A DNA stretch of 64,000 nucleotides from Sporosarcina cascadiensis (GTDB lineage Bacteria; Bacillota; Bacilli; Bacillales_A; Planococcaceae). The stretch spans positions 1-64,000 of the forward strand of contig NZ_WHVV01000009.1 of the NCBI RefSeq assembly GCF_009650995.1. Direction: 5' to 3'. Below the pieces are notes generated by a model. The model saw only the letters and a list, made by a program, of their open reading frames with translations, was not told the DNA's origin and did no database searches. Of this stretch, positions 58,039 through 64,000 are shown one piece after another; within the stretch, counting starts at the first letter, position 1; every line of letters starts with the position of its first letter. A program made the translations under genes and the position numbers.

Positions 58039-58329
58039 ATGTCTGATAAAACAAGTAAAAATATAATGATAGGTATTTTAGTCTGCTTGGTAATAATTGC
58101 TTTGAAACCGACGCCGTCTTTTCAATCTGAATTTCCATCCTCATTAGAAGTAAGTGATTATCGTGGTGAAGCAGTTGTTCAACTTGCAGAAAATAGAATA
58201 GCAATTGTCGATAATAACACAAACTCAGGAATGCATGGAGAAGTATTGGTACTCGAATTTGATGAAACGAGTAAAAGTTTTAAAATGCTTGGTCGATATA
58301 ATTACATCAGCGAATTATTCAATGAGTAA
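58039..58329 (+). CDS. Small secreted or membrane-anchored protein (islet gene C)
   Basis: A 96-residue protein. Residues 8-22 (NIMIGILVCLVIIAL) form a signal anchor, followed by a short soluble domain predicted to be mainly beta (DYRGEAVVQLAENRIAIVD ... GEVLVLEFDETSKSFKMLGRYNY). The AGGTAGGGA site lies before ATG 58039. I do not recognise the family. Base composition is AT-rich relative to the zinc operon. Confidence 0.65.
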   Translation: MSDKTSKNIMIGILVCLVIIALKPTPSFQSEFPSSLEVSDYRGEAVVQLAENRIAIVDNNTNSGMHGEVLVLEFDETSKSFKMLGRYNYISELFNE

Positions 58330-58362
58330 AGATAAAATTAGTTGAAAAAGTAACTAAGTATT

Positions 58363-58419
58363 GGGCGCTTTAACTGAATAAAGAAGCGCCCTGAATTTCA
58401 TTCTCGGGCCATTTAACAG
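58363..58419 (+). repeat. GGGCGC-type intergenic element, copy 3 (complete)
   Basis: GGGCGCTT (58363-58370) and AAGCGCCC (58384-58391) are a perfect 8-bp stem around TAACTGAATAAAG. The tail TGAATTTCATT, CTCGGGCCA and TTTAACAG follows. The best-formed copy. Confidence 0.7.
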
Positions 58420-58448
58420 AAGTTGAAAAGTAGGAGAGGAAGATTATT

Positions 58449-58658
58449 TTGGACTCACTAAATAGCTCAGTTAACATTGGTGATATTGTATTTACTACAA
58501 TTTTTATTCTGCTAATAATCCTATTCTTTGTTTCATTGACGGTTTTCATCAGAAGATTATCAGTTACTCAAAGGAAAAGAGCCGAAAATAATGTAAAAGT
58601 GGAGCGGAAACTAGATAGAATAATTGAACTGTTAGAGCAAGATAAATCAAACAAATAA
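58449..58658 (+). CDS. DUF4083-like membrane protein (islet gene D)
   Basis: A 69-residue protein from TTG 58449, with AGGAGAGGA about 9 bases upstream. One transmembrane helix (about 12-34, IVFTTIFILLIILFFVSLTVF) is followed by IRRLSVTQRKRAENN and the amphipathic tail VKVERKLDRIIELLEQDKSN. This agrees with DUF4083 small membrane proteins. It has the same architecture as islet gene B. The function is unknown. Confidence 0.7.
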   Translation: MDSLNSSVNIGDIVFTTIFILLIILFFVSLTVFIRRLSVTQRKRAENNVKVERKLDRIIELLEQDKSNK

Positions 58659-58679
58659 GACGTTTAGGGTTCCATTAAT

Positions 58680-58705
58680 GGGCGTGATTGCGTGGAAGCG
58701 ATTGC
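58680..58705 (+). repeat. GGGCGT hairpin, divergent element (copy 4)
   Basis: GGGCGTGATTGCG and CGATTGCGTCC can pair in part. It occupies the same relative place (after gene D, before gene E) but shares only the GGGCG start with the other copies. Confidence 0.35.
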
Positions 58706-58754
58706 GTCCAAATCCTGTAAAAGGGCTTGATAAGTGAATTGGAGGGGGTTAAGA

Positions 58755-59198
58755 ATGCATGATTATAAAGAATTTTACATAAACAGTTTTGAAACCTACT
58801 CATTTACTCGCTTGGTGAGAACTCAGAACTTTGAGTTTTACTTTATTCTTGGACGAAATGACGTGCGAAACTTTAATGAATGTTGGGATGGTAGGTTAAC
58901 AGAAGTATTGGGATACCTAGTTATGTATTCAGATGTTCAAAATGACAAGCAAATAAGTTATATATATCTAATTGAAGATGAAAATAAAGATTTTCTGGAT
59001 ATTACTCTTCATACAAGGATGTTTGTAAATGAAATGTACACATATTTAATGAACTTTGATATGGGAGATGATGAAAACTTTATTATCAAAAAAACTAATG
59101 TGTATCAAAAGGAATTACTTGAAGAAAACATTGGTGAATTTATAAAAAAGGTTGTTGACGAAGATATTCCTGAGATAGCCCTAAATGAAATAATCTAA
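58755..59198 (+). CDS. Soluble protein of unknown function (islet gene E)
   Basis: A 147-residue hydrophilic protein with many aromatic residues at the N-terminus (MHDYKEFYINSFETYSFTRL). The middle is mixed alpha/beta (FEFYFILGRNDVRNF, ISYIYLIEDENKDFLDITL) and the C-terminus acidic (LLEENIGEFIKKVVDEDIPE). GGAGGGGG precedes ATG 58755. It is the only islet gene without a membrane segment. No family is recognised; its AT-rich codon use differs from the housekeeping genes around the islet. Confidence 0.65.
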   Translation: MHDYKEFYINSFETYSFTRLVRTQNFEFYFILGRNDVRNFNECWDGRLTEVLGYLVMYSDVQNDKQISYIYLIEDENKDFLDITLHTRMFVNEMYTYLMNFDMGDDENFIIKKTNVYQKELLEENIGEFIKKVVDEDIPEIALNEII

Positions 59199-59278
59199 GA
59201 AAAACTTAAAAAGTTCTTTTTGAGATGTCTCACTTTTCTAAAGACGTTTTTGTTTCTATGTGTTCTATTTCAAGAAAC

Positions 59279-59335
59279 GGGCGCTTTAACTGAATAAAGA
59301 AGTGCTCTGAATTGTATTATCGGAACATTATCTAG
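59279..59335 (+). repeat. GGGCGC-type intergenic element, copy 5
   Basis: The first 24 bases (GGGCGCTTTAACTGAATAAA then GAAG) are identical to copy 3. The second arm AAGTGCTC still pairs with GGGCGCTT through two G-U pairs, so the hairpin is kept despite base changes. Confidence 0.7.
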
Positions 59336-59386
59336 AGTGGATTAGTAAAGTAATCAATTTTTTTAAAAATGAAGGGATTGGTTAGA

Positions 59387-59668
59387 ATGATGATTTTAGC
59401 ACCATTCCTTGTGGCTATTTTGTCGGGAAGCATTGTATTGTTGATTACTTGGGGCTTAACAAAAAAAGGTTTTTCTTTACTTGTAAGAAATCTACCAGGA
59501 GTCGCTACAGTAATAGCTGCGATAATCCTATTTTACATTGGTTTTGTAGCTGTTAGAGGATTTGAAGGAGCAGCGTATTTAATTCTTGCTCTCTTTTTAG
59601 TTGGCTTTGCACTAGCTGCTTTTGTAATGACAAACGTAATGACAAAAAAAGTGGTTATCACAAAGTAA
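59387..59668 (+). CDS. YesK-like small membrane protein (islet gene F)
   Basis: A 93-residue protein with three predicted transmembrane helices (about 3-24, 36-58, 62-84). The central motif NLPGVATVIAAIILFYIGF followed by RGFEGAAYLILALF resembles YesK-type proteins of Bacillus, whose function is unknown. ATG 59387 follows AAGGGA about 9 bases upstream; an earlier ATG at 59369 precedes that site. Confidence 0.7.
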   Translation: MMILAPFLVAILSGSIVLLITWGLTKKGFSLLVRNLPGVATVIAAIILFYIGFVAVRGFEGAAYLILALFLVGFALAAFVMTNVMTKKVVITK

Positions 59669-59692
59669 TAATAACTTTTGTCTTTTCAGGAA

Positions 59693-59710
59693 TCGGGCGC
59701 GATTATCGCA
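59693..59710 (+). repeat. GGGCGC-type element remnant, copy 6
   Basis: TCGGGCGCGATTATCGCA: the element start only, after the last islet gene. GCG and CGC arms give a weak hairpin. Confidence 0.4.
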
Positions 59711-59720
59711 CACTCATAAA

Positions 59721-59758
59721 TTTCATTTCTCATTTTATTGAGGAATGAAACTTTTTTT
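59721..59758 (+). terminator. Terminator at the end of the islet
   Basis: TTTCATTTCTCA and TGAGGAATGAAA arms around TTTTAT, followed by CTTTTTTT. Confidence 0.8.
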
Positions 59759-59821
59759 ATCAATTCCACCAACTTCATAGCAAACAACTATCCTAACTAA
59801 TCACGTAAGTATAAATAATAA

Positions 59822-59862
59822 AAAAACACCTAACAAAAGTAGAATTTTCTACTTTTGAAAGG
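59822..59862 (-). terminator. Perfect palindrome, minus-strand terminator-like
   Basis: CAAAAGTAGAA and TTCTACTTTTG (59834-59857) are perfect 11-bp arms around two bases. ACCT and AGGT extend them. On the minus strand TGTTTTTTTATT follows, as in an intrinsic terminator. Confidence 0.6.
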
Positions 59863-59877
59863 TATTTATCTATATAT

Positions 59878-60093
59878 ATGAGCAGAAAGGAAAAATGGTT
59901 GTTTTTCTGGAGTACATTGGGTCGGAGTATGGCATATTTCTTGGCTTCACGTTACGGGAACTGGCGATCTCCCTGTCTCCTCACTCCTCCACTGATTGGA
60001 ATCATCGTACTTGCGCTGCTCTCTCATAATATGTGGCTCATGCTTTTTATAGAGAGGCTGTTAATTGAGATGAAATACACAAAAAACGCTTAG
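59878..60093 (+). CDS. Doubtful small membrane protein
   Basis: A 71-residue frame (MSRKEKWLFFWSTLGRSMAY start; hydrophobic LLTPPLIGIIVLALLSHNMWLMLFI). Only a poorly spaced GAAAGG lies upstream, and its last codons and stop fall inside the following terminator stem. It may be real, because the hydrophobic segment is plausible, or chance. The function is unknown. Confidence 0.35.
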   Translation: MSRKEKWLFFWSTLGRSMAYFLASRYGNWRSPCLLTPPLIGIIVLALLSHNMWLMLFIERLLIEMKYTKNA

Positions 60094-60110
60094 ATATTCT
60101 AAGCGTTTTT
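60082..60110. terminator. Bidirectional terminator between the islet and yqfW
   Basis: AAAAACGCTTAGA (60082-60094) and TCTAAGCGTTTTT (60098-60110) are perfect 13-bp arms with a 3-base loop. Confidence 0.92.
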
Positions 60111-60134
60111 CAGATTCATTATCGGAATTTCAAT

Positions 60135-60698
60135 TTAAGCAAACAATCGCTGTACCTGCTGATTTGCTTCTTGCCAGTCTTTCACCCGAATAACACCATT
60201 TGGAATCGGTTTGCGGTTATACGGCGTGTCAAACAAGAATACGGGGATATCAAGTTCTTCATGGATTTCCACTGCATTGTCATGTTTATCTTCGAAAAAA
60301 GCATTTACAGACAAGCGTTTTGCTGTTTCGATCTTATGATGCGTGCCGATCAACTCTACATGATCAAACGGTATCTGTTGTTCCTGAAACCAATTGGTCG
60401 TGCATTCCAGTACATTTTGACCGCGAGCTGAGATGTAGTACAGCTCATACTGTTTTTGCCAGTCTGACAGCACTTCTTTTGCAAACTGCTGGGCAGGGGA
60501 TGTTTGATAAATCAATTCCTCTGCCCCTTTATACCACTCGCCGAATTGGACAGGATCCACATCAAAAGCTTTCGTCAGATCATACTCTTTAATATCTTCA
60601 AGTGTCAAATTCGAACCAAAGCGCTTATTGATATGAGGCAGCAGGGAAGTAGGGCATGTTACGGTTCCGTCAATATCGATTCCAAAACGGGTTTTCAT
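60135..60698 (-). CDS. yqfW: Putative nucleotidase (YqfW, HAD family)
   Basis: A 187-residue HAD-fold hydrolase of the 5'-nucleotidase (NT5C/YqfW) group. Motif I is [12 protein letters not shown] at the N-terminus, motif II ISARG, a Lys region KIETAKRL, and motif [14 protein letters not shown]. The substrate is not established. It follows ispG with a 4-base overlap. In B. subtilis yqfW is directly next to zur, so the small-gene islet lies between two normally adjacent genes. Confidence 0.85.
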   Translation of the reverse strand: MKTRFGIDIDGTVTCPTSLLPHINKRFGSNLTLEDIKEYDLTKAFDVDPVQFGEWYKGAEELIYQTSPAQQFAKEVLSDWQKQYELYYISARGQNVLECTTNWFQEQQIPFDHVELIGTHHKIETAKRLSVNAFFEDKHDNAVEIHEELDIPVFLFDTPYNRKPIPNGVIRVKDWQEANQQVQRLFA

Positions 60699-61819
60699 TC
60701 AGAAACGCCGCCCTGAACCAATGCCTCTTCCTGTCTTTTCTTTTCGAAGTATTCCTCTGCCAGTTTATCGATTTCTTTCTTCAGTTCTTCCACCATTGTT
60801 TCTTCAGGTACTTTACGGACAGTTTTACCGTGCATGAACAGCAGCCCTTCACCGCGGGCTCCCGCAATTCCGATATCCGCTTCTCTTGCTTCACCCGGTC
60901 CGTTTACTGCACAGCCGAGCACTGCTACTTTTAAAGGTGCTTTAATATGAGAAATATATTCTTCCACTTCATTGGCAATGGAAATCAAGTCGATTTCGAT
61001 ACGGCCGCAAGTCGGGCAGGAAATCAGTGTTGCAGCATTCGAAGACAATCCAAATACTTTCAGAAGCTCTCTTGCCACTTTGATTTCCTGCACAGGGTCA
61101 GCACTCAGCGACACGCGCATCGTGTTTCCGATGCCTGCTGACAGCAATGTGCCAAGTCCCGCTGAACTTTTAATAGAACCCGCGAACAGCGTACCGGATT
61201 CTGTGATGCCCAAGTGCAACGGATAGTCAAATGCTGCCGCAGCTAATTTATAAGCCTCAATCGCTAAGTTTACATCTGAAGCTTTCAATGAAACGATAAT
61301 ATCGTGGAAATCCAAGTCTTCTAAAATCTTAATATGATGCAGGGCACTTTCTACCATACCCTCAGCAGTCGGATAGCCGTACTTTTCAAGAATTTTCTTC
61401 TCGAGTGAACCGGCGTTCACACCGATACGGATCGGAATGCCTTTTGCCTTTGCAGCATTAACGACCGCTTCTACTTTTGACTGGCGTCCAATGTTGCCCG
61501 GGTTGATTCTGATTTTATCTGCACCTTGCTCAATTGCAATTAAAGCTAATTTATAGTCAAAATGAATATCTACTACTAACGGAATATTGATGCGCTTTTT
61601 AATTTCGCCGATTGAATAAGCAGCACGCTCATCCGGGCAGGCTACACGTACAATTTGACATCCTGCTTCTTCTAAACGAAGGATTTCGGCAACAGTAGCC
61701 TCCACATCATGCGTTTTCGTAGTCGTCATACTTTGAATAAACAGTTCATTGCTTCCCCCGATTGTCAGGTTACCGACTTTTACAGGACGGGTGTTGGAAC
61801 GATGAATCATTTCTGTCAT
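60695..61819 (-). CDS. ispG: 4-hydroxy-3-methylbut-2-en-1-yl diphosphate synthase
   Basis: Penultimate MEP-pathway enzyme, a 4Fe-4S protein making HMBPP, the substrate of IspH. The 374-residue protein has the N-terminal TIM barrel ([28 protein letters not shown]) and C-terminal cluster ligands [12 protein letters not shown] and [13 protein letters not shown] 61819 has AAGGAG 9 bases upstream on the minus strand. It overlaps yqfW by 4 bases. Confidence 0.96.
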   Translation of the reverse strand: MTEMIHRSNTRPVKVGNLTIGGSNELFIQSMTTTKTHDVEATVAEILRLEEAGCQIVRVACPDERAAYSIGEIKKRINIPLVVDIHFDYKLALIAIEQGADKIRINPGNIGRQSKVEAVVNAAKAKGIPIRIGVNAGSLEKKILEKYGYPTAEGMVESALHHIKILEDLDFHDIIVSLKASDVNLAIEAYKLAAAAFDYPLHLGITESGTLFAGSIKSSAGLGTLLSAGIGNTMRVSLSADPVQEIKVARELLKVFGLSSNAATLISCPTCGRIEIDLISIANEVEEYISHIKAPLKVAVLGCAVNGPGEAREADIGIAGARGEGLLFMHGKTVRKVPEETMVEELKKEIDKLAEEYFEKKRQEEALVQGGVSE

Positions 61820-61879
61820 TGCGATTCTCTCCTTCAAATAAATAAATAACTAAATTCATCCACCATATTGAATGGAAAA

Positions 61880-62224
61880 TTACTTTGTGCTCTGTTCCTG
61901 GCAAGCTGAATCTGTTTCTGCTCCGAGAGGCAACTGGATTTGTTCGCCCGCCAGAAGCTTCTGGCGTTCCAGATGAGGATTCAAGTCATAAAACAACTCG
62001 AGCCTTTCCAGAAAATTATGAGTTGGATCTGGGTATAATGCAAATAACGACTCTATTGTATCATCTTCAACCGTCCGAATGACAATGGAAGGATTGACCG
62101 CTTCCTCAATACAGGACGTTTCATCGTCGAAAAAGGCTGCAAGAGGGATTGTCCCATCTGTCAAATCCACGCGAACGAAATGAACGATACAAAAAACAGC
62201 GAGTGCAAGTATAAATATTCTCAT
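61880..62224 (-). CDS. yqfZ: YqfZ-like secreted protein with LysM-like end
   Basis: A 114-residue protein with an N-terminal signal anchor (MRIFILALAVFCIVHFV) and an extracytoplasmic part. The C-terminal segment DTIESLFALYP ... FYDLNPHLERQKLLAGEQIQLP has the shape of a LysM repeat, which binds peptidoglycan. Position upstream of ispG matches yqfZ. ATG 62224 uses AGGAGGG, which lies inside a hairpin. Confidence 0.75.
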   Translation of the reverse strand: MRIFILALAVFCIVHFVRVDLTDGTIPLAAFFDDETSCIEEAVNPSIVIRTVEDDTIESLFALYPDPTHNFLERLELFYDLNPHLERQKLLAGEQIQLPLGAETDSACQEQSTK

Positions 62225-62230
62225 GGCAAT

Positions 62231-62263
62231 CCCTCCTGTCACACACTATGCAGACAGGAAGGG
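62231..62263 (-). promoter_or_regulatory. Hairpin sequestering the yqfZ ribosome site
   Basis: On the minus strand CCCTTCCTGTC (62253-62263) pairs with GACAGGAGGG (62231-62240), one bulged base, across a 12-base loop. The paired AGGAGGG is the Shine-Dalgarno sequence of yqfZ. Confidence 0.6.
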
Positions 62264-62269
62264 GAATAT

Positions 62270-62779
62270 TCATCGCGGTTTCTTAGGATAATACACTGCT
62301 GCCCGCCACACATAGAGCAGATGGACTAGCGACGAGATCCACAAGCTGTAATTTTGCATGCCTGGCATGAATTCAAATACCATCGTCAGCAAAATAGGGA
62401 GAGTGGCAGAAATCGCCGCAGTCCGCCACATAAAACGAAACTCACCTCTGCGGCTCAGCAGCCTCAGCAGCAATACTCCTATAATACCAAAAATGCTGAT
62501 GCGAATAAATAAATACGATGTGATAATGACGAGCTGCAATATAAAGGCAACCGGGTAAAGTAAGAAACCGATCGCATTGCCGATATTGGCGACTTCAGGC
62601 GTCGATTGAAAAAGTGTATGGTCGCCGATTAAAAACTGCAAAAATGCGATGACAGTATATAGAAAGACAAAAATGAATAGGTACTGAATCACTTTACCGA
62701 TCGGCAGCAATCGAAATGCAGCCAGTTTCTTAGGTTCATACAATGAAGCGGTAAACAGCTGACGAAATTTCAGATTCAA
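62270..62779 (-). CDS. DUF1189 membrane protein (YqgB-like)
   Basis: A 169-residue protein with about five transmembrane helices. The N-terminal FRQLFTASLYEPKKLAAFRLLPIGKVIQYLF segment is typical of DUF1189. The function is unknown. TTG 62779 is chosen because GGGAGG lies 8 bases before it; an ATG 36 bases further upstream lacks a site. It lies upstream of yqfZ, as the yqgB relative does near this locus in Bacillus. Confidence 0.82.
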   Translation of the reverse strand: MNLKFRQLFTASLYEPKKLAAFRLLPIGKVIQYLFIFVFLYTVIAFLQFLIGDHTLFQSTPEVANIGNAIGFLLYPVAFILQLVIITSYLFIRISIFGIIGVLLLRLLSRRGEFRFMWRTAAISATLPILLTMVFEFMPGMQNYSLWISSLVHLLYVWRAAVYYPKKPR

Positions 62780-62886
62780 TGAGACGGCCTCCCTTTCTAC
62801 AGTATAGTCTATCATTTATTTAAAACCTTCATGTAACGTGTAATTTCGACATTCTTATGACAAATCATTGCTGCTTTGTTAAGGTG

Positions 62887-62916
62887 TTGTAAAGATTAGT
62901 GTTCAGTGCTTTACAA
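62887..62916 (+). promoter_or_regulatory. Inverted repeat overlapping the transporter promoter
   Basis: TTGTAAAG (62887-62894) and CTTTACAA (62909-62916) are a perfect 8-bp inverted repeat with a 14-base spacer. The right arm covers the -35 box, as an operator would. Confidence 0.5.
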
Positions 62917-62939
62917 TTTGCTGTTGCTCCTAACATAAT
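62910..62939 (+). promoter_or_regulatory. Sigma-A promoter for the Na/Pi cotransporter gene
   Basis: TTTACA (62910-62915), 18 bases, CATAAT (62934-62939): each box has five of six matches. Confidence 0.6.
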
Positions 62940-62948
62940 AGGGTGAAA

Positions 62949-62975
62949 CTTCTCACTTGCTAAACGAGTGGGAAG
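62949..62975 (+). other. Leader hairpin before the cotransporter gene
   Basis: CTTCTCACTTG and CGAGTGGGAAG form an 11-bp stem (two G-U pairs) with loop CTAAA, without a T tract. It would be in the 5' leader of the transcript. Confidence 0.5.
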
Positions 62976-63018
62976 AGGTAAAACCATACATAATCGTTTG
63001 ATGGAGGTTGACAATTAA

Positions 63019-64000
63019 ATGGAAGTTAACTGGCAAGAAGTGGTGTTCCAGTTTCTTGGGGGATTAGGTATTTTCCTTTTCGCAATTAAGTACATGGGGG
63101 ATGGATTGCAAAAAGCTGCGGGGGACAAACTTCGTGCAATCTTGGACCGTTTTACTACGAATCCATTTATGGGCGTTCTTGTCGGTATTATTGTTACGGT
63201 ACTCATTCAATCCAGTTCGGGAACGACCGTTATCACCGTCGGACTGGTCAGCGCAGGCTTCATGACACTGCGTCAGGCAATCGGCGTTATCATGGGTGCC
63301 AATATTGGTACAACCGTAACTGCCTTCATCATCGGATTGGATGTCGGTGCGTATGCATTGCCGATCATGGCTGTCGGTGCGTTTCTGATCTTCTTCATCC
63401 GAAAGGCTAAAATCAAAAACTTGGGAGAAGTCATATTCGGCTTCGGCGGATTGTTTTTAGGCCTAGAGCTGATGAGTAACGGGATGAAGCCTTTGCGTTC
63501 TCTGGAGGCATTCGCTGACTTTACGCTGGCGATGAGTGATCATTCCCTGCTGGGTGTCGTGGCCGGTACCATTTTTACACTCGTTGTCCAAAGTTCCAGT
63601 GCGACAGTCGGGATCTTGCAAGGACTCTACGCAGAAGATCTTGTTACGATGAAAGCGGCTCTGCCTATACTTTTTGGTGATAATATCGGTACGACCATTA
63701 CGGCGGTTCTCGCTGCGATCGGTGCTTCCGTTGCCGCCAGACGTGCCGCAGCGGTCCATGTTCTTTTCAACATTGTCGGTACGGTTATCTTCATGCTCCT
63801 GTTGATACCTTTCACGGCTTACGTGGAATGGATTTCAGGCCTGCTTCATTTAGAAAATAAGATGCAGATTGCGTTTGCCCACGGTTCGTTCAACGTGGCG
63901 AATACCATTCTGCAATTTCCGTTCATCGGTGCCTGGGCGTATCTTGTAACCAAGATGATCCCGGGGGAAGACGTGACGATTGAATATAAGCCTAAGCATC
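63019..64000 (+). CDS. Na/Pi cotransporter family protein (partial, runs off the window)
   Basis: The first 327 codons are present. It is a PNaS-type sodium-dependent phosphate cotransporter (NptA/YqeW-like). The two inverted repeats each carry the family signature: LIQSSSGTTVITVGLVSAG (about residues 64-82) and VVQSSSATVGILQGL, with GANIGTTVTA and GDNIGTTITA following each. GGAGGT lies 10 bases before ATG 63019. Inner-membrane protein predicted to import or equilibrate phosphate; the C-terminal PhoU-like part, if any, is beyond the window. Confidence 0.92.
   Translation, partial: MEVNWQEVVFQFLGGLGIFLFAIKYMGDGLQKAAGDKLRAILDRFTTNPFMGVLVGIIVTVLIQSSSGTTVITVGLVSAGFMTLRQAIGVIMGANIGTTVTAFIIGLDVGAYALPIMAVGAFLIFFIRKAKIKNLGEVIFGFGGLFLGLELMSNGMKPLRSLEAFADFTLAMSDHSLLGVVAGTIFTLVVQSSSATVGILQGLYAEDLVTMKAALPILFGDNIGTTITAVLAAIGASVAARRAAAVHVLFNIVGTVIFMLLLIPFTAYVEWISGLLHLENKMQIAFAHGSFNVANTILQFPFIGAWAYLVTKMIPGEDVTIEYKPKH

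Noticed and set aside
57677-59710. Integron attC sites
   Set aside because: The elements lack the GTTRRRY/RYYYAAC core sites and no integrase gene is in the window, so the term integron is not justified.

Overview
The window is about 64 kb of chromosome from a low-to-moderate GC, endospore-forming Gram-positive bacterium. It is very probably a Sporosarcina-like member of the Planococcaceae (Bacillales). Supporting signs are strong AGGAGG-type ribosome binding sites with frequent GTG and TTG starts, sporulation genes (sigK, gpr, spoIIP, yqfC/yqfD), a CIRCE-controlled hrcA-grpE-dnaK-dnaJ operon, and gene order that follows the yrrM-to-yqfZ part of the Bacillus subtilis map almost gene for gene. 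Genus assignment is inference from gene content and order. I saw no rRNA, tRNA, CRISPR array, prophage or insertion sequence.

Layout. 1-3.1 kb: end of a tRNA-modifying methyltransferase gene, udk, greA, yrrS, mtnN and a 26-residue membrane peptide. 3.2-3.9 kb: an intact sigK on the minus strand. 4.0-9.0 kb: compact ribosome-assembly/NAD operon yqeG-yqeH-aroE-yhbY-nadD-yqeK-rsfS-yqeM. 9.1-12.6 kb: DNA-uptake operon comEA-comEB-comEC. 12.6-14.5 kb: yqzM, a small unknown gene, holA and rpsT. 14.7-18.5 kb: gpr, spoIIP, lepA. 18.6-27.9 kb: hemW, the heat-shock operon, prmA, rsmE, mtaB. 28-29 kb: deoC followed by 125-bp tandem palindromic repeats. 29-34.9 kb: rpsU, a sigma-W operon nfeD-floA-(yqfB position), then yqfC-yqfD-phoH. 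35-40 kb: pgpH, ybeY, dgkA, cdd, era, recO. 40.2-41.9 kb: a T-box-controlled single-chain glycyl-tRNA synthetase on the minus strand. 42-46.6 kb: ccpN, ppsR and the dnaG-sigA operon. 46.7-55 kb: a membrane protein, an acyl-CoA dehydrogenase, cccA, trmK, nif3/yqfO, ispH, yqfQ, cshB, nfo, yqfT. 55-57.2 kb: zinc uptake znuC-znuB-zur behind a Zur box. 57.3-60.1 kb: an accessory islet of very small, mostly membrane-protein genes whose intergenic gaps carry copies of a related GGGCGC hairpin element. 60.1-62.8 kb: minus-strand yqfW-ispG-yqfZ-DUF1189. 63 kb to end: start of a Na/Pi cotransporter gene.

Most of the window is conserved housekeeping (translation, ribosome maturation, DNA replication and repair, protein folding, isoprenoid synthesis) with embedded sporulation and stress modules. 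Regulatory sites readable directly include CIRCE, a near-perfect Zur box, a consensus sigma-W promoter, a good sigma-E promoter before spoIIP, a glycine T-box, many intrinsic terminators, and two cases where the Shine-Dalgarno sequence sits inside a hairpin.

The least explained part is 57.3-60.1 kb: six short genes in one direction, five gaps between them each with a version of the hairpin element, and a sixth after the last gene, inserted between zur and yqfW, which are neighbours in B. subtilis. It looks like a gene-cassette array without a recognisable recombinase.
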